This document shows, one piece after another, positions 13,001-23,952 of a DNA stretch of 64,000 nt (its first letter is position 1; every line of letters starts with the position of its first letter). The notes under the pieces were generated by a model. It saw nothing but the letters and a program-made list of their open reading frames with translations. It did no database searches and was not told where the DNA came from. Origin of the DNA: Ehretia macrophylla (lineage: Eukaryota > Streptophyta > Magnoliopsida > Boraginales > Ehretiaceae); NCBI GenBank assembly GCA_037974665.1, contig CM075773.1:34639080-34703079 (forward strand). The letters run 5' to 3'. Both the position numbers and the translations under genes were made by a program.

Positions 13001-14780
13001 CCAGGACGAATTATTAGGTGCCCACTGATGTGTTACCTGTAAGGAAAACCTTTCGTATGTATGAGTCGTTGAAATTTTTTTGATCAGTTCAAATTGATCA
13101 TTAACCTTAAAAATATGAGATGTGTTTCATATATTGTGAGACTTATTTGTATGTTGATTGATGATTAGTACGGACTAATCAGAGAATTACCCATGAGTCA
13201 TTTGAGTTCGACAGTTTTTTCTTTATCACTCAATCCAATAAGAGGTGTCTCTCCTCCTTATTGAGTTAGGAGCATTGGTCCAACATTCATATCAAGAACG
13301 GTAATATTGTGTTTACTTACTCATTACTCTATGGTATTTTTATAGGGCCAATTACTATTGAAGTTACTAAATTGTTTCCTTAGTCATTTCTTGACTACTT
13401 AATTATTTTTGTCCTAAAACTATCATAAGTTTATGAATTGAATTTCGTTCTAGTAATTTAAATAATTGTTTTGATAAATGAACTAATCAAGCGAAATGTC
13501 ACATGCAATTCACATAATTTTGTAGGGTGAAATTACGATCGGCCTATGAGAAAAAAAAAGTTTTTTAAGATTTGCCACATGTACTTAAAAAAGATTATGA
13601 CAACTAATGTGAAATATAAAAGAAAAAAAAAACTATTGTCTTTCGACATTGATAGGCTTGTTAATTGGGTCTCATGGGAGAGCCTAAGTGGGTTAGGACT
13701 ATGCTCAAATAGAAAGCTCATTTTTGGGACTAAGCCGTCACAAGTTCAAGTTCTCGTATTTACATACGTGAAAATTACATAAGAGGACATAATATTTGAT
13801 TTCTTTTTTTTTTTTTTTTTGAATTCCTTAATCTCTTTGTTAAGGTCAGAACTATTCCTTATTTAAAATTATCTTCCCATGTCGATCCAGTAACAGGGTG
13901 CCCAGTCTCCATGAGTATCAAACTATCCAATATAGTGGCGAATGAAAGAATTTTTTTTATATTTTTTATTTATTTTGATTTAAGAAAAGTTTAAGGTCGT
14001 ACAACGTAATTAGTGAAATTCGAGCTTACAATTTTTTGAATACACAACAAATAACATTACCACTAGATCAAAGCCCTACCGACGAATTTCCTTATACTCT
14101 CAACGGTACAAGGAGCATCTCTATCCAAAATCTTAACCAATCTCAAGTCTGAAAATGTGTAGCCATGACCAGACATTCATATTGATAAGGGTTGAAGTCT
14201 GTTCTGGCCCGAGCTGGGGGAATACCTGCACAAGAAGGGAAGGAATCGTTAGGTTATGACCCACATTTCCCCTCCGTCGTGATAATTAGTCAATATATCC
14301 GAACTCAAATAATCGCAGTAAGTAGAGAGTAATTAATGAGAACGAGTTACCTCTAATGTGAACATTGAATGAGGTATTTATACTAACAATTGATCCGGAC
14401 ATCATTAAATGTTTAATTCGACGGGATACTATAATCGCCTGTTCAAGCTCATTATCCGGCAAACAAAGCTATTACCCAATAATAAAATCTTTATATCTCA
14501 TCCTACATTAAATATTGAGGTCAGGTATCATCTTAAAAGATCAAATACGAATCAAGTCATGTCCCATAAGCGTTCGAATCAAGTTTATACCCATATCACA
14601 TATATTGACCAAAAAAAGAGACGAGACATTCATGGATTACTTCTCTTCAGTATTTTTTTTTTTCTTTTGTCAACTTTTTTTTTTTGGGTCAAATTTTGTC
14701 AAACTTCTCTTTAGTTTTTGCTCATTGCTTACGCGCTTATTGAGACACTTCATCGAACACTTATCGATCAAAACACCAAA
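10039..14780. other. Intergenic, no gene recognised
   Basis: About 4.7 kb without a supported gene. It contains a C-rich tract at 11092-11155, an AT microsatellite near 12303-12321, a GA run at 12887-12905 and several homopolymer T tracts. Open frames at 11059-11525 and 14409-14799 show no domain and overlap each other, so I do not annotate them. Confidence 0.6.
11086..11155. repeat. C-rich low-complexity tract (CACC/CCCCA repeats)
   Basis: CACCACCACC passes into a run of about 14 C, then repeats of CCCCA to about 11145 and an ACACAC end. The opposite strand is strongly G-rich and could fold as G-quadruplexes. Confidence 0.9.
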
Positions 14781-14821
14781 CCACGTGGCACATAGCTAAA
14801 ACTTCACCAAAGTCCACGTGT
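14781..14821 (+). promoter_or_regulatory. Two G-box/ABRE-like elements upstream of IBA57
   Basis: CCACGTGGCA at 14781-14790 and TCCACGTGTC at 14813-14822 both contain the CACGTG core bound by plant bZIP and bHLH factors. They are 33 bases apart and 84-122 bases before the IBA57 start codon. Function is inferred from the motif only. Confidence 0.5.
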
Positions 14822-14903
14822 CAAAAACTCAGTTCACCTCTTATGCCACCATTTTAACCACCATAATCGCCACCCTCCGCCACCTACCACCGCAACCACA
14901 GAA

Positions 14904-17900
14904 ATGCACCGTTTCAAATTCACCACACCTTACTCTCACCTCACCAAACACCTCTTTTCCTCTCTCGAAAACGTGGGCCCCACGGCCTGTCTATTGAAAA
15001 CTCGATCCGTGATCCGGTTCAGCGGACCGGACACGATTAAATTCCTTCAAGGCCTAGTCACCAATGATGTCCGCCGGCTTGGCGAACCGCCCGGTGAGGG
15101 TAATGCTTCTCCGGCCGCAACGCCGAATGCTCCGGTGGTTTCTGTCCCGCCGGTATATGCCGCCTTGCTGACACCTCAAGGAAGGTTTCTGTACGATATG
15201 TTTCTTTACAGGCCGGCCCGGCCCGATGACAAGAAGGATAGTAGCGGGACCGGGCCCGGCCCAAAACCCGCCGAGCTCGAGCTGTTTGCTGATGTTGATG
15301 GGTCTGTGTTGGATGAGCTCTTGCAGACATTAAAGAAGTAAACTTTTTACTGTGGTAGTATTTTATATATGGACATATTAATGAATTAATATGTATATAT
15401 TAATTTATTTCATTATATTGTTGTGATCATTATGCATTCGAATTCGTTTGATAATATTAAGTTAAAATTTTCTGTTAATTTATATATTAATATGAGGTAG
15501 TAAATAGATAAATCTTATGATGAATTAACGTCTTTATTAATTTCTATGAATTTTTTTGGCCTCTATATCCTAGTTGTCTCCAATGTTACAAGTTCGGATA
15601 TGAGACTTTTAAGAGATTAAGTGAAATAAATGTGGTTCGTTAGAAAGTTTGTATGGTAATTCACTAAGTGATATCAAGAGTTGATCAAGATCAGTATATT
15701 AAACTCTTAGACAATCTGGTTTATAGGTGATCCTTAGTTGACAATTTCGGTTCTGCAGGACCCTGTCGTTATGTGGCCGTGAATTTTGGTGCATTGCTTA
15801 TGAATTGTGAGAGTTTGATATGTAACCACTAGGGGAGCTGTAGAACTGGTTGAATATTGAAAGACTAAGTTTCATACTTCTCTTTGAATTTTACGAACAT
15901 GATGGAATTATACGGCTCTAGGAAAAGTCACGTACTCACACTGCACGCTCGCACGTCTTAGAATAGTGATTCTATGTATTACTACCGCAATTATGTAAAC
16001 TGTTGTTTTCAGAGTGCAAATAGCCTTTAACCCCTATAGCAGGCCAATCAAAGACTCTTGTTAAGAAGACTCCATGATTTGTCGCTATAGTTTCATCATA
16101 TGTGTTCAAGGTTATTCGAGGTGAACGATTGTGTAGGATGACTTGAGACCATTGCAATTGTTTGTAACTTTGGTTCTCAGCATTTTGGCTTCTTTAACTT
16201 CAGAAATTGACGGAATCACCTGTTGACGTACGAATATGCTGCCTTAGACAATCTCCTTTTGTTCTCTGCATTCATTTTCCAAATCTTAGGTTAATATATG
16301 GTTTATAATTGTAGTATAATTAATCGTGCTGGTTTCTGTTTTTTTCTTTTTTTCTTAGTGTTTTAGCTAGTAAGAAAGAGATAGAAGAAATGGTCTATCC
16401 TTCTGCAGATTTTCATCAGCTGAACGCTAGCATCAATCTGGATCCTTTTTAAAATTTTGTTTCTGACTACTGTTGATAACTTGTTTCCCCATTTACAGTA
16501 GTCATCTAGATACGATTGATAATTAAGTACAAAATCATGGAAAGATTATCCTGTGATTCCTCTCAACCTAAAGTTTAGAGTCAACTGCATTGCATAGTGA
16601 GAGTTATCATTTTAAGTTTGTTATAATACTATTCGCTGTTTCCTGTCTTCTTGATTGGGTGTATGTTTATTTACGACAGATACCGGTTGAGATCCAAGGT
16701 TGATATTGAATATGTGGCAGAAGAGTTCTCTTGTTGGCAACGGTTTGGTAAGAATCTGGCAGAGAAGTCCTCACATGGAGAGGAACCAGAAGCTGCCGGT
16801 GTTGGCTGGGGTGGTGGAGTTGATCGTGCTGGTGCATCATTTTCACAAGGTAATAGTCAAGGATGGTGCTGGTATAAAGATCCGAGATTGGATTGCCTTG
16901 GATTTAGAGGCATCTTCCCGTCCAACATAGTACGTAAGTTTTGGTAACTTACCTTCTATTCAGTTCTCTTTCTCCTTCCACATTTATCATATGGGCATCT
17001 TAAACTCACATTTTTCCCAAGGACATTCATATTTCCGCATCCTGGCATGGTCTGTACTTAGCCTGGCATTTTTTTTCTTCAATGAATTGAATTATAAGAA
17101 TAATAGTGATAACCTTTCGGATTTGGAAACAAAGTGCTTGTTTTTATATGACATTGACTAGTACTTATCCCTACTATTAATAAAAGAAAAAATAAGAGAC
17201 TATTTTAATTTCTTTTTTTAAATAAAACAAACATACTCTTCCTGTTAAGTCTGAGTTCTATACCTTACAGGAAAAATAAAAATTATTAAAACATATGGGG
17301 CTTACTTCAAATGTATATATGAGCTGGCACCAGATGTTAAAGGCTCAATTAGTTTCCTACTGATATTAGGTTGATCAGCTTATATCTGTTGATTTATTGT
17401 AGCACCCCTTGTTGAGGCGGACAAAGAAACTGATGAAGAAAATTTCCGCTGCTGGAGAGTGGAGAAGGGAGTCGCCGAAGGCTCACTTGAGATCCCAAAA
17501 GGTGCATATTTACTGCTGTTACATTTTATACGTTAGTTTTTCCACATTCCTTATATATTTGATTATTGTATGAGTAGACTTCACTTAGACCTCTAAAAGC
17601 ATGTGATAAGAGGAGAATCTAAATCTTAACAAATATGTCATTCCTTAGTGTACACGAAGAAATTTCTGTGACTATACTTTCCCTCTCCACTTCCTAGTGT
17701 ATCACTTTCTCTATCTCCCATGTTTTCTTTATCTTCCTCCTTTCCCTTGTGAATACTGAGCGGTTATGATTCTTTTCCCCAAATGAAAAAAAAAAAATGG
17801 CACCAATTGAATGCTGATGTTTTCTTTGAGAGAACTGTTGTGGTAGTGAGCCGCATTTATCTCTGAAGTTCTTGTTTTCCTATTCTTATAATGTGATTCC

Positions 17901-18398
17901 ACTCTACCTAGGTGAGGCAATTCCACTCGAATACAATCTTGCTGGCTTAAATGCAATTAGCTTTGACAAAGGGTGCTATGTGGGCCAAGAACTCATTGCT
18001 CGTACACATCACCGCGGGGTTATCCGAAAGCGTTTGCTTCCTGTAAAGTTTTTGGATTCCGGTGGGAAAGGTGAGCTTTCTTGGATACTGACATATGTTA
18101 TCGACCCATGGCTTTGACTTATCATAAAATTTTCCTACTTCCCTTTTCCAAATCAGATGTGGAACAGAAAGTGGCTGCAAAATCAGAAGTAATTGATGCT
18201 GCATCTAAGAAGAAGGTTGGAACTGTCACTACTGCTGTTGGGTCTCGTGGTCTGGGTGTTCTGCGCCTGGAGGAAGCCTTCAAAGCTTCAGGCTCTTTGA
18301 CCATACAAGACCAAGAAGATATCAGGGTTGATGCCATTAGACCAGATTGGTGGCCTACTGAGTGGTTTCTGGATCAACAACAGGCTGCTACTGCTTAG
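14904..18398 (+). CDS. IBA57: IBA57 homologue, mitochondrial Fe-S cluster assembly factor (GcvT/YgfZ family)
   Basis: IBA57 works with ISCA proteins in maturing mitochondrial [4Fe-4S] enzymes and is a folate-binding GcvT-fold protein. Five exons, 14904-15337, 16680-16933, 17403-17501, 17912-18070 and 18157-18398, have GT-AG borders and consistent phases and encode 395 residues, the usual plant length. The N-terminus ([20 protein letters not shown]) is basic and Ser/Thr-rich, as in a mitochondrial presequence. [20 protein letters not shown] opens the GcvT domain. The diagnostic KGCYVGQE motif is at residues 282-289, followed by [15 protein letters not shown], and the protein ends in [13 protein letters not shown] Gly/Pro/Ala-rich loop at about 66-84 and 113-120 is higher in GC than the rest. 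The gene looks intact. Confidence 0.95.
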
Positions 18399-19732
18399 AA
18401 TACCCATTTTTGGGAGATTTTACACAAATATTGTAAATCATGCAGCCTGTTGGCTGTTTTTCCGATGGAAAATAGAGATTGGCAATTTCATAGTGCCAAA
18501 AGCTAGCACAAGATGAAGTTCTTTTCTGATGGCTGATACTTCTCTTGCAGCAATCAAAAACCTTACTGCACACAATTTGTTGTATAACTTTCTGTATTTA
18601 TAGCCGGTTCGACGAGTGGCTGCTGCAACAATGCTGCTTCTGGGGTTAAGATGTTGATCTTGCCGTGCAGCATCACTTCCTCATCTGATACCTGCTTTTC
18701 TGCTGCAGTTACAGAGCTTGATTTGTCATCTGATGGAATTGTATTAATCTCTCCACTATAAAGTATTCACTTTTGGACTCTTGTATTGTATTAGACAGCT
18801 TATTGTCAAACATTTTGGGCTACAAGATGCTGAGAATAATGTTATATCCATGCATGTGTATGTTGGGACAAGGAGTAGAGCACTGAAAAAACCCCACCTT
18901 TTTGCAAAATGAAAATACTATGGAACGGGTAAGGATTTTTTCATACTATCATAACGTTAGTAGAGGGATTTAACAGTTATAAATCTATTTATTTATTTTA
19001 TAATTGTGTTAACAATTTATAATTGTTAGATTTTACTCATTATAACGTAACGTTATGAGTTGATTTATTTTCCTATAAAACATCTTAGTAGGGTTGAATG
19101 GTGTACTTTTTAAAAGAAAATAGAATTAAGGGTCTAAAAATATCATTTTAGAATATAAGAGATCATATTATTATTTTCGTGATTGTTGAAAGATTTTTAG
19201 AGAAATTATACTTTTATAAGTGTTATGATATATACTTATCTCATATAAAAACATCATAAAGTTGAAGATCATTATATAAGATTTGGAGATAGACTTTTTA
19301 GCACCAATTAATTTTATGATAGAATTTTATAATTTTTGATATGGTTAAAGCTTAGCTCCTATATTTTATCTTGTCCATCAAGCATTCATTCACATAGGAT
19401 TTCTCTCTCTTTTGGTCTCGTAGACATAGGATTTATCTTTCTTTTGGTCACGTAGCTCATTATATCTACATCTTCAATCTTGGTTTGCAAATGCAAGGAG
19501 GTCATGCTTGTTGTTCAAGACTACCATGTAAGATACTGAGTTAGTTATTTTTAACACCAATTGATTTTAAATTGGAATTCATAATTCTTAACGTCGATTA
19601 TCAGTGACTGTTTGGAATTGTTTTTGAAAATAAAAAATAAAAAAACTTATTTGACATGAATTGTTTTCGGTAATTATTTTAAAAAATTGTTCTAATAAAT
19701 ATATTATCTAGAACAAGAAAACAAAAACATAT
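18399..19732. other. IBA57 3' region and intergenic AT-rich DNA
   Basis: The probable 3' UTR runs several hundred bases past the stop; AATAAT-type signals near 18833-18840 could serve polyadenylation. The rest is AT-rich with no recognised gene. Confidence 0.5.
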
Positions 19733-19741
19733 TTTAAATTA

Positions 19742-20164
19742 GGGTAAGTAGTGTATTACCTCCCTGTGTTTTACTAAAAATGCACAATACCCTCTTGTGT
19801 TTTAAAAATTAGCTGATTACCCTCCTGTGTTTTGCTAAAAGTGCACAATACCCCTTTGTATTTTAAAAATTAGCTGATTACCCCCCTGTTTTTTGCTAAA
19901 AATAGTTGATTACCCCCTTGTGTTTCATAAAAGTAACTGATTGCCCCCTTATATTTTTTAACAAAAGCGCTAATTTTTAAAAAGCATAGGGGGGTAATTA
20001 GCTACTTTTATAAAATATAAGAGGGTAATCAGCTAATTTTTAAAATATAGGGGGGTATTGTACATTTTTAGCAAAATTTAAGGGAATAATCAGCTAATTT
20101 TTAAAACACAAAGGGGCATTATATATTTTTAACAAAACACAGAGGGGTAATACGCTATTTATCC
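19742..20164. mobile_element. Mutator-type MITE with 9-bp TSD, upstream of the NYN gene
   Basis: Ends are GGGTAAGTAGTGTATTACC and, inverted at the right, GGTAATACGCTATTTATCC. Identical 9-base flanks TTTAAATTA lie at 19733-19741 and 20165-20173. Nearly the whole 423 bases fold back on themselves. Each arm contains repeats of a roughly 60-base unit with TAGCTGATTACCC and TGCACAATACCC blocks. No coding sequence. It ends about 265 bases before the start codon of the NYN gene, so the transcription start may lie at or near its right end. Confidence 0.85.
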
Positions 20165-20429
20165 TTTAAATTATCTATTAAGAAATACAGAAACGGGTTG
20201 GAGAAGTCGTGTTATAAACCCACGCCTCTGCCTCAAAAACGCCCAATAACAAAGACTAAAAAAAGTGCAAAGACTGTGCCTTCACCAACATCAACAGCAA
20301 CACTCGACCACCATTTTCACCAGGTACAACGTTGGCCTAACACTTTGTTCTTTTCATCTTTCCTTAAAATCATACAATGTTGTATTATTATTATTATTCT
20401 GATTCATCAGTGTAAAACATCATCTGGGT

Positions 20430-21599
20430 ATGTTGAAATTCTTGAAAATACACGCTTTTCACTATGAAAATGGACGTATAAAAAAGCTAAAAACCCTAAC
20501 CCCAAGCCATGTAATTTATCAATATCATCATTTTACATCAAAATCTAACTTGGGTTTTGATGTTTTAGACTCATCATTAAGTTTTCCACAAAGGGTTGAT
20601 GAAAACAATGTAGGAATTTTCTGGGATTTGGATAACAAACCCCCAAAATCACATCCCCCTTATGATGCTGCCATTAGGTTAAGAAAGGCAGCTGAACAGT
20701 TCGGGTTCGTTAAGTACAAAATAGCGTATGCTAATCGCCACGCGTTTAGTTATGTGCCCCCTGATATTAGAGAGAAGAGGAGAGAAAGGAGGGCATTGAA
20801 TCAGTTGGAGAATTTGGGGGTGGTTAAGGCGGTTGTGCCGTATGTTTGTAAGGTTTGTGGGAGGAGGTTTTATAATAATGACAAGCTTATTAATCATTTT
20901 AAGCAAATTCACGAGCGTGAGCAGATGAAGAGGTTGAATCAGATTGAGAGTGCGAGGGGGAGTAGGAGGGTGAAGTTGGTTGGGAAGTACGCGATGAAGA
21001 TGGAGAAGTTTAAGAATGCTGCTAGGGATGTTTTGACTCCGAAAGCGGGGTATGGTTTGGGGGATGAGTTGAAGCGCGCAGGGTTTTGGGTGAGGACTGT
21101 GTCGGATAAGCCTCAAGCGGCTGATGTTGCATTGAGGGATCATTTGGTGGATATGATGGATCATAGAAGGATTGGATGTGTGATTCTTGTTTCGGATGAT
21201 TCAGATTTTGTGGGGATTTTGAAAGAGGCGAATTTAAGGTGTTTGAAGACGGTTGTTGTGGGGGATGCTAATGATGGGGCTCTTAAGAGGGTTGCAGATG
21301 CTTCATTTTCTTGGCAGGAGATCATGATGGGGAAAGCTAAGAAGGAAGCTGTATCTGTTGTTGGACGGTGGAAGGACCGAGATGTTTTGAAAAGATTGGA
21401 GTGGACATATGATCCGGAAATAGATGGAAAACGCTATAAATCTGAAATTGAGTCTGATTTGGAGAGTGAGGACTCTGATGTCGAAGGTTTTCTTTCTGGA
21501 GAAGATGATGCTCTTATGCAGAAGGAAGATGCCAGTGCTTGGTGGGAACTAAAATTTGATACTGCAGATGTCAAGAGTCCTGCTAGATCATTGAAATAA
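20430..21599 (+). CDS. NYN-domain (PIN-like) protein with embedded C2H2 zinc finger
   Basis: NYN domains are PIN-like folds related to metal-dependent ribonucleases, so an RNA-processing role in an organelle or the nucleus is likely but unproven. The single-exon 389-residue protein starts at the first ATG of the frame; a possible 5'-UTR intron runs from the CAG/GTACAA donor at 20322 to TTCATCAG at 20410. NVGIFWDLDNKPP at residues 60-72 carries acidic D66 and D68. VILVSDDSDFVGILKEA at 251-267 carries D256, D257 and D259. Between them lies a C2H2 finger, C140-X2-C143-X12-H156-X4-H161. Residues 1-40 are basic and could be a targeting peptide. The tail, about 337-371, is acidic. It resembles the Arabidopsis group annotated as putative endonuclease with C2H2 finger; I do not know a tested function. 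Confidence 0.85.
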   Translation: MLKFLKIHAFHYENGRIKKLKTLTPSHVIYQYHHFTSKSNLGFDVLDSSLSFPQRVDENNVGIFWDLDNKPPKSHPPYDAAIRLRKAAEQFGFVKYKIAYANRHAFSYVPPDIREKRRERRALNQLENLGVVKAVVPYVCKVCGRRFYNNDKLINHFKQIHEREQMKRLNQIESARGSRRVKLVGKYAMKMEKFKNAARDVLTPKAGYGLGDELKRAGFWVRTVSDKPQAADVALRDHLVDMMDHRRIGCVILVSDDSDFVGILKEANLRCLKTVVVGDANDGALKRVADASFSWQEIMMGKAKKEAVSVVGRWKDRDVLKRLEWTYDPEIDGKRYKSEIESDLESEDSDVEGFLSGEDDALMQKEDASAWWELKFDTADVKSPARSLK

Positions 21600-23952
21600 T
21601 GAAACTATGATATCAGTAGGTTGGGATTTGTTCAGATGCGTTGCCCTGTACTCGTCTATTTAACATCTGCAAAGGAGGATGAAACATGGTTATCCATTTT
21701 TCAAGCAGTTCTGGACATAATGATCTTCTAGCTTCTTTTTACAAGCTAAAGAGGAAAACCAGCAAAGAAATACACGCAGAAGATCTGACATGCCACAAGA
21801 TATAAGGTCTTCAAGTGCACTCGCATGTTGCAGTCTTGCTAGAATGACGGGTTCTCTTGAATGAAGAGACAGATGACCGAAGCACGTAATGTTATATTAG
21901 CATGGTATGTAGCTTGGATTACTTTAGCACCAAAGCAGATGGATGTAGCATTTTTCCATTGTCTCTACATTAAAGAAAGTTGAAAAAGAAAGAGAGAGAG
22001 AGAGAGATCGATCTTGGAAACAATTACTGATGAAATTGATGTTTCATCGAAATTATATGAAACTGCTCTTCCTGAAGTATTATTTTCTTGCGATGCAGTG
22101 ATGACAAGTTTTGCTTTTCTTTCGATCATCTCAAGTTAGTTTCTATTACTACAATCATTAATGTTATCACCACATTCAAATTAGAAGCTGGACAAGTTTC
22201 AGGATAGTTTATCATCTTAGCACTAAGAAAACTTTACAGCTTCGTTTCCAGTCCAACGCCAGAGATAAAGCTAATTCCGGCTATGAAAGTATACCACTTA
22301 TTGAGCACCCGAGACCGCATTTTTTTTCTTCTTCCTTGGAGTCGGTCTTTGTAGATCTTGTATAGTTGTATTTGATTAACTTAGACTATGACTCTTTCAC
22401 GCAAGTCTATGTGTTTCAAGGTTCGAAACACCTAGGGCGAATCTGAAACTTTTCTGGAAGAATTCTTGGTCATTTAAGAAGAAAGACAGCATTTTGTTGT
22501 TCCTTTATGAAAATTCTTTAATCAAAAAAGTTCTCGTTCCTTTAATTGACTTGGCAGTGCTAAACTTTTGGAACTATAAGTAACCGTTCCGTCCAAAGAA
22601 CCTTTTGTAGCATTGTTGTTGCGGCATCGTTTGAGCTGAAGTATAAAAGATAATGTTTATATAAAAGGTCCATGAAATTGAAAACCTTGGAACTATCAAC
22701 TTTGCATTGTTTTTTTTCTTGTTCCTTTTCTCTCTTTTCCCATCCTTTTTCTTTTCGCTTACAATGACTAAGGGTGCAAAATATTACAGTGCTTGAAAGA
22801 GTAACTTCATACAACATTTCAAGATTCGTTTGCCTTGGGAGAAATCATGGCAACAATGCTGAACAATGACATAGCAAAGTTGCCAGTTGTACAAGATGGC
22901 TTTACTCTTCCATGGGTGATTTCTACAAGATACTCATATCTAGGTAGCAGGTTGCTATTGGTTCTGGCTGATCGGACCTACCAGTTCTTGCAATATAGTA
23001 GGATTCACATAGTATAGAGAGCCTTTCGGGTCTGACTTGTTCTACTTTGTAACTTTTACCCAATTCAACAATGAAGCAATGGAATTATCACCTCAAGATG
23101 AAAATTCTATAGAATCAGAAGAAAGAAAAAGGCATTCTAAGCTGGACCTCAATCAGGGTTATATTGAGGCCAGCTGCTCTCTACCTCGACAAAGAATGTC
23201 AGTTCCTAAACCAAAGCTAAACTTATTTAATATCTACTAGTGTATACACGTGAAAGAGCCTTTCATTTCGTTTAGAGTGGTTAAAAACGAAAGGATCGGC
23301 GGGTTCTTCAATTTGCTTTCTCCCTCATAGAAGAAATAAGTAAGGTGGTGTACTATATTTTATCCACTTATTGGAACTCGACTTCCAAACCAAAAAGCCC
23401 TACTGTATGCCCAAATCAAATGATTTATAACAATATATTATACAAAATCAAACCAAACTAAACCAAACCAAACTAGTATTGCCATACAAGCCAAGCCTAT
23501 ATGGAGTTCATATTTCCTTTGTCCGGTCGAGAAGGGTTTTATGATTTATTCCATTAGGTGAAGTTGATAATACCAGAGGTGCAATAACTCGTAAAAGTGT
23601 ATATCAACCACAATGTAAACAATTATATTCATCTTCAAAACAAGTAGATGGAGATTCAGAACAAATTCAACCTGGCTGAAAAGGATTTGAACATACAACC
23701 AAAATTTAAAAGTCTTTTATTAACAATAGATCAAGATAGTTATATACCATCAGCAGCAGATACGCAATCTCTACATACAAATAAAAATACTCAGACCTAA
23801 CAGACTGTGGTAGATCAATGCAAATGTCTCAGCCATTGAATCTCAATACATAATGTAAGAGTTCCTAATAACTACTAGCATTGCATAATCAACAGAGTAC
23901 TTAACGATAGACGAAAGAAATGAAGCTTAAATATAAAGGTCTTTTTCGAAAT
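21600..23952. other. 3' regions of two convergent genes and intergenic DNA
   Basis: The NYN gene and the epimerase gene converge here. The first part is probably the NYN 3' UTR (a GA run lies at 21990-22007), and the right end is the epimerase 3' UTR. Reading frames at 22835-23017 and 23037-23240 have no recognised domain and are left out. Confidence 0.5.

Noticed and set aside
20198-20467. Upstream plus-strand frame before the NYN gene (MEKSCYKP...)
   Set aside because: It starts at a TTG, has no recognised domain and probably overlaps the 5' leader and a leader intron.
20679-21164. 161-codon minus-strand frame with His/Pro/Leu-rich translation
   Set aside because: Antisense shadow of the NYN-domain gene; no family match and composition explained by the opposite frame.
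22835-23240. Two small plus-strand frames, one with a KLDLNQ stretch
   Set aside because: The LDLN-like string resembles a repression motif, but there is no surrounding domain and it lies among 3' regions of convergent genes.
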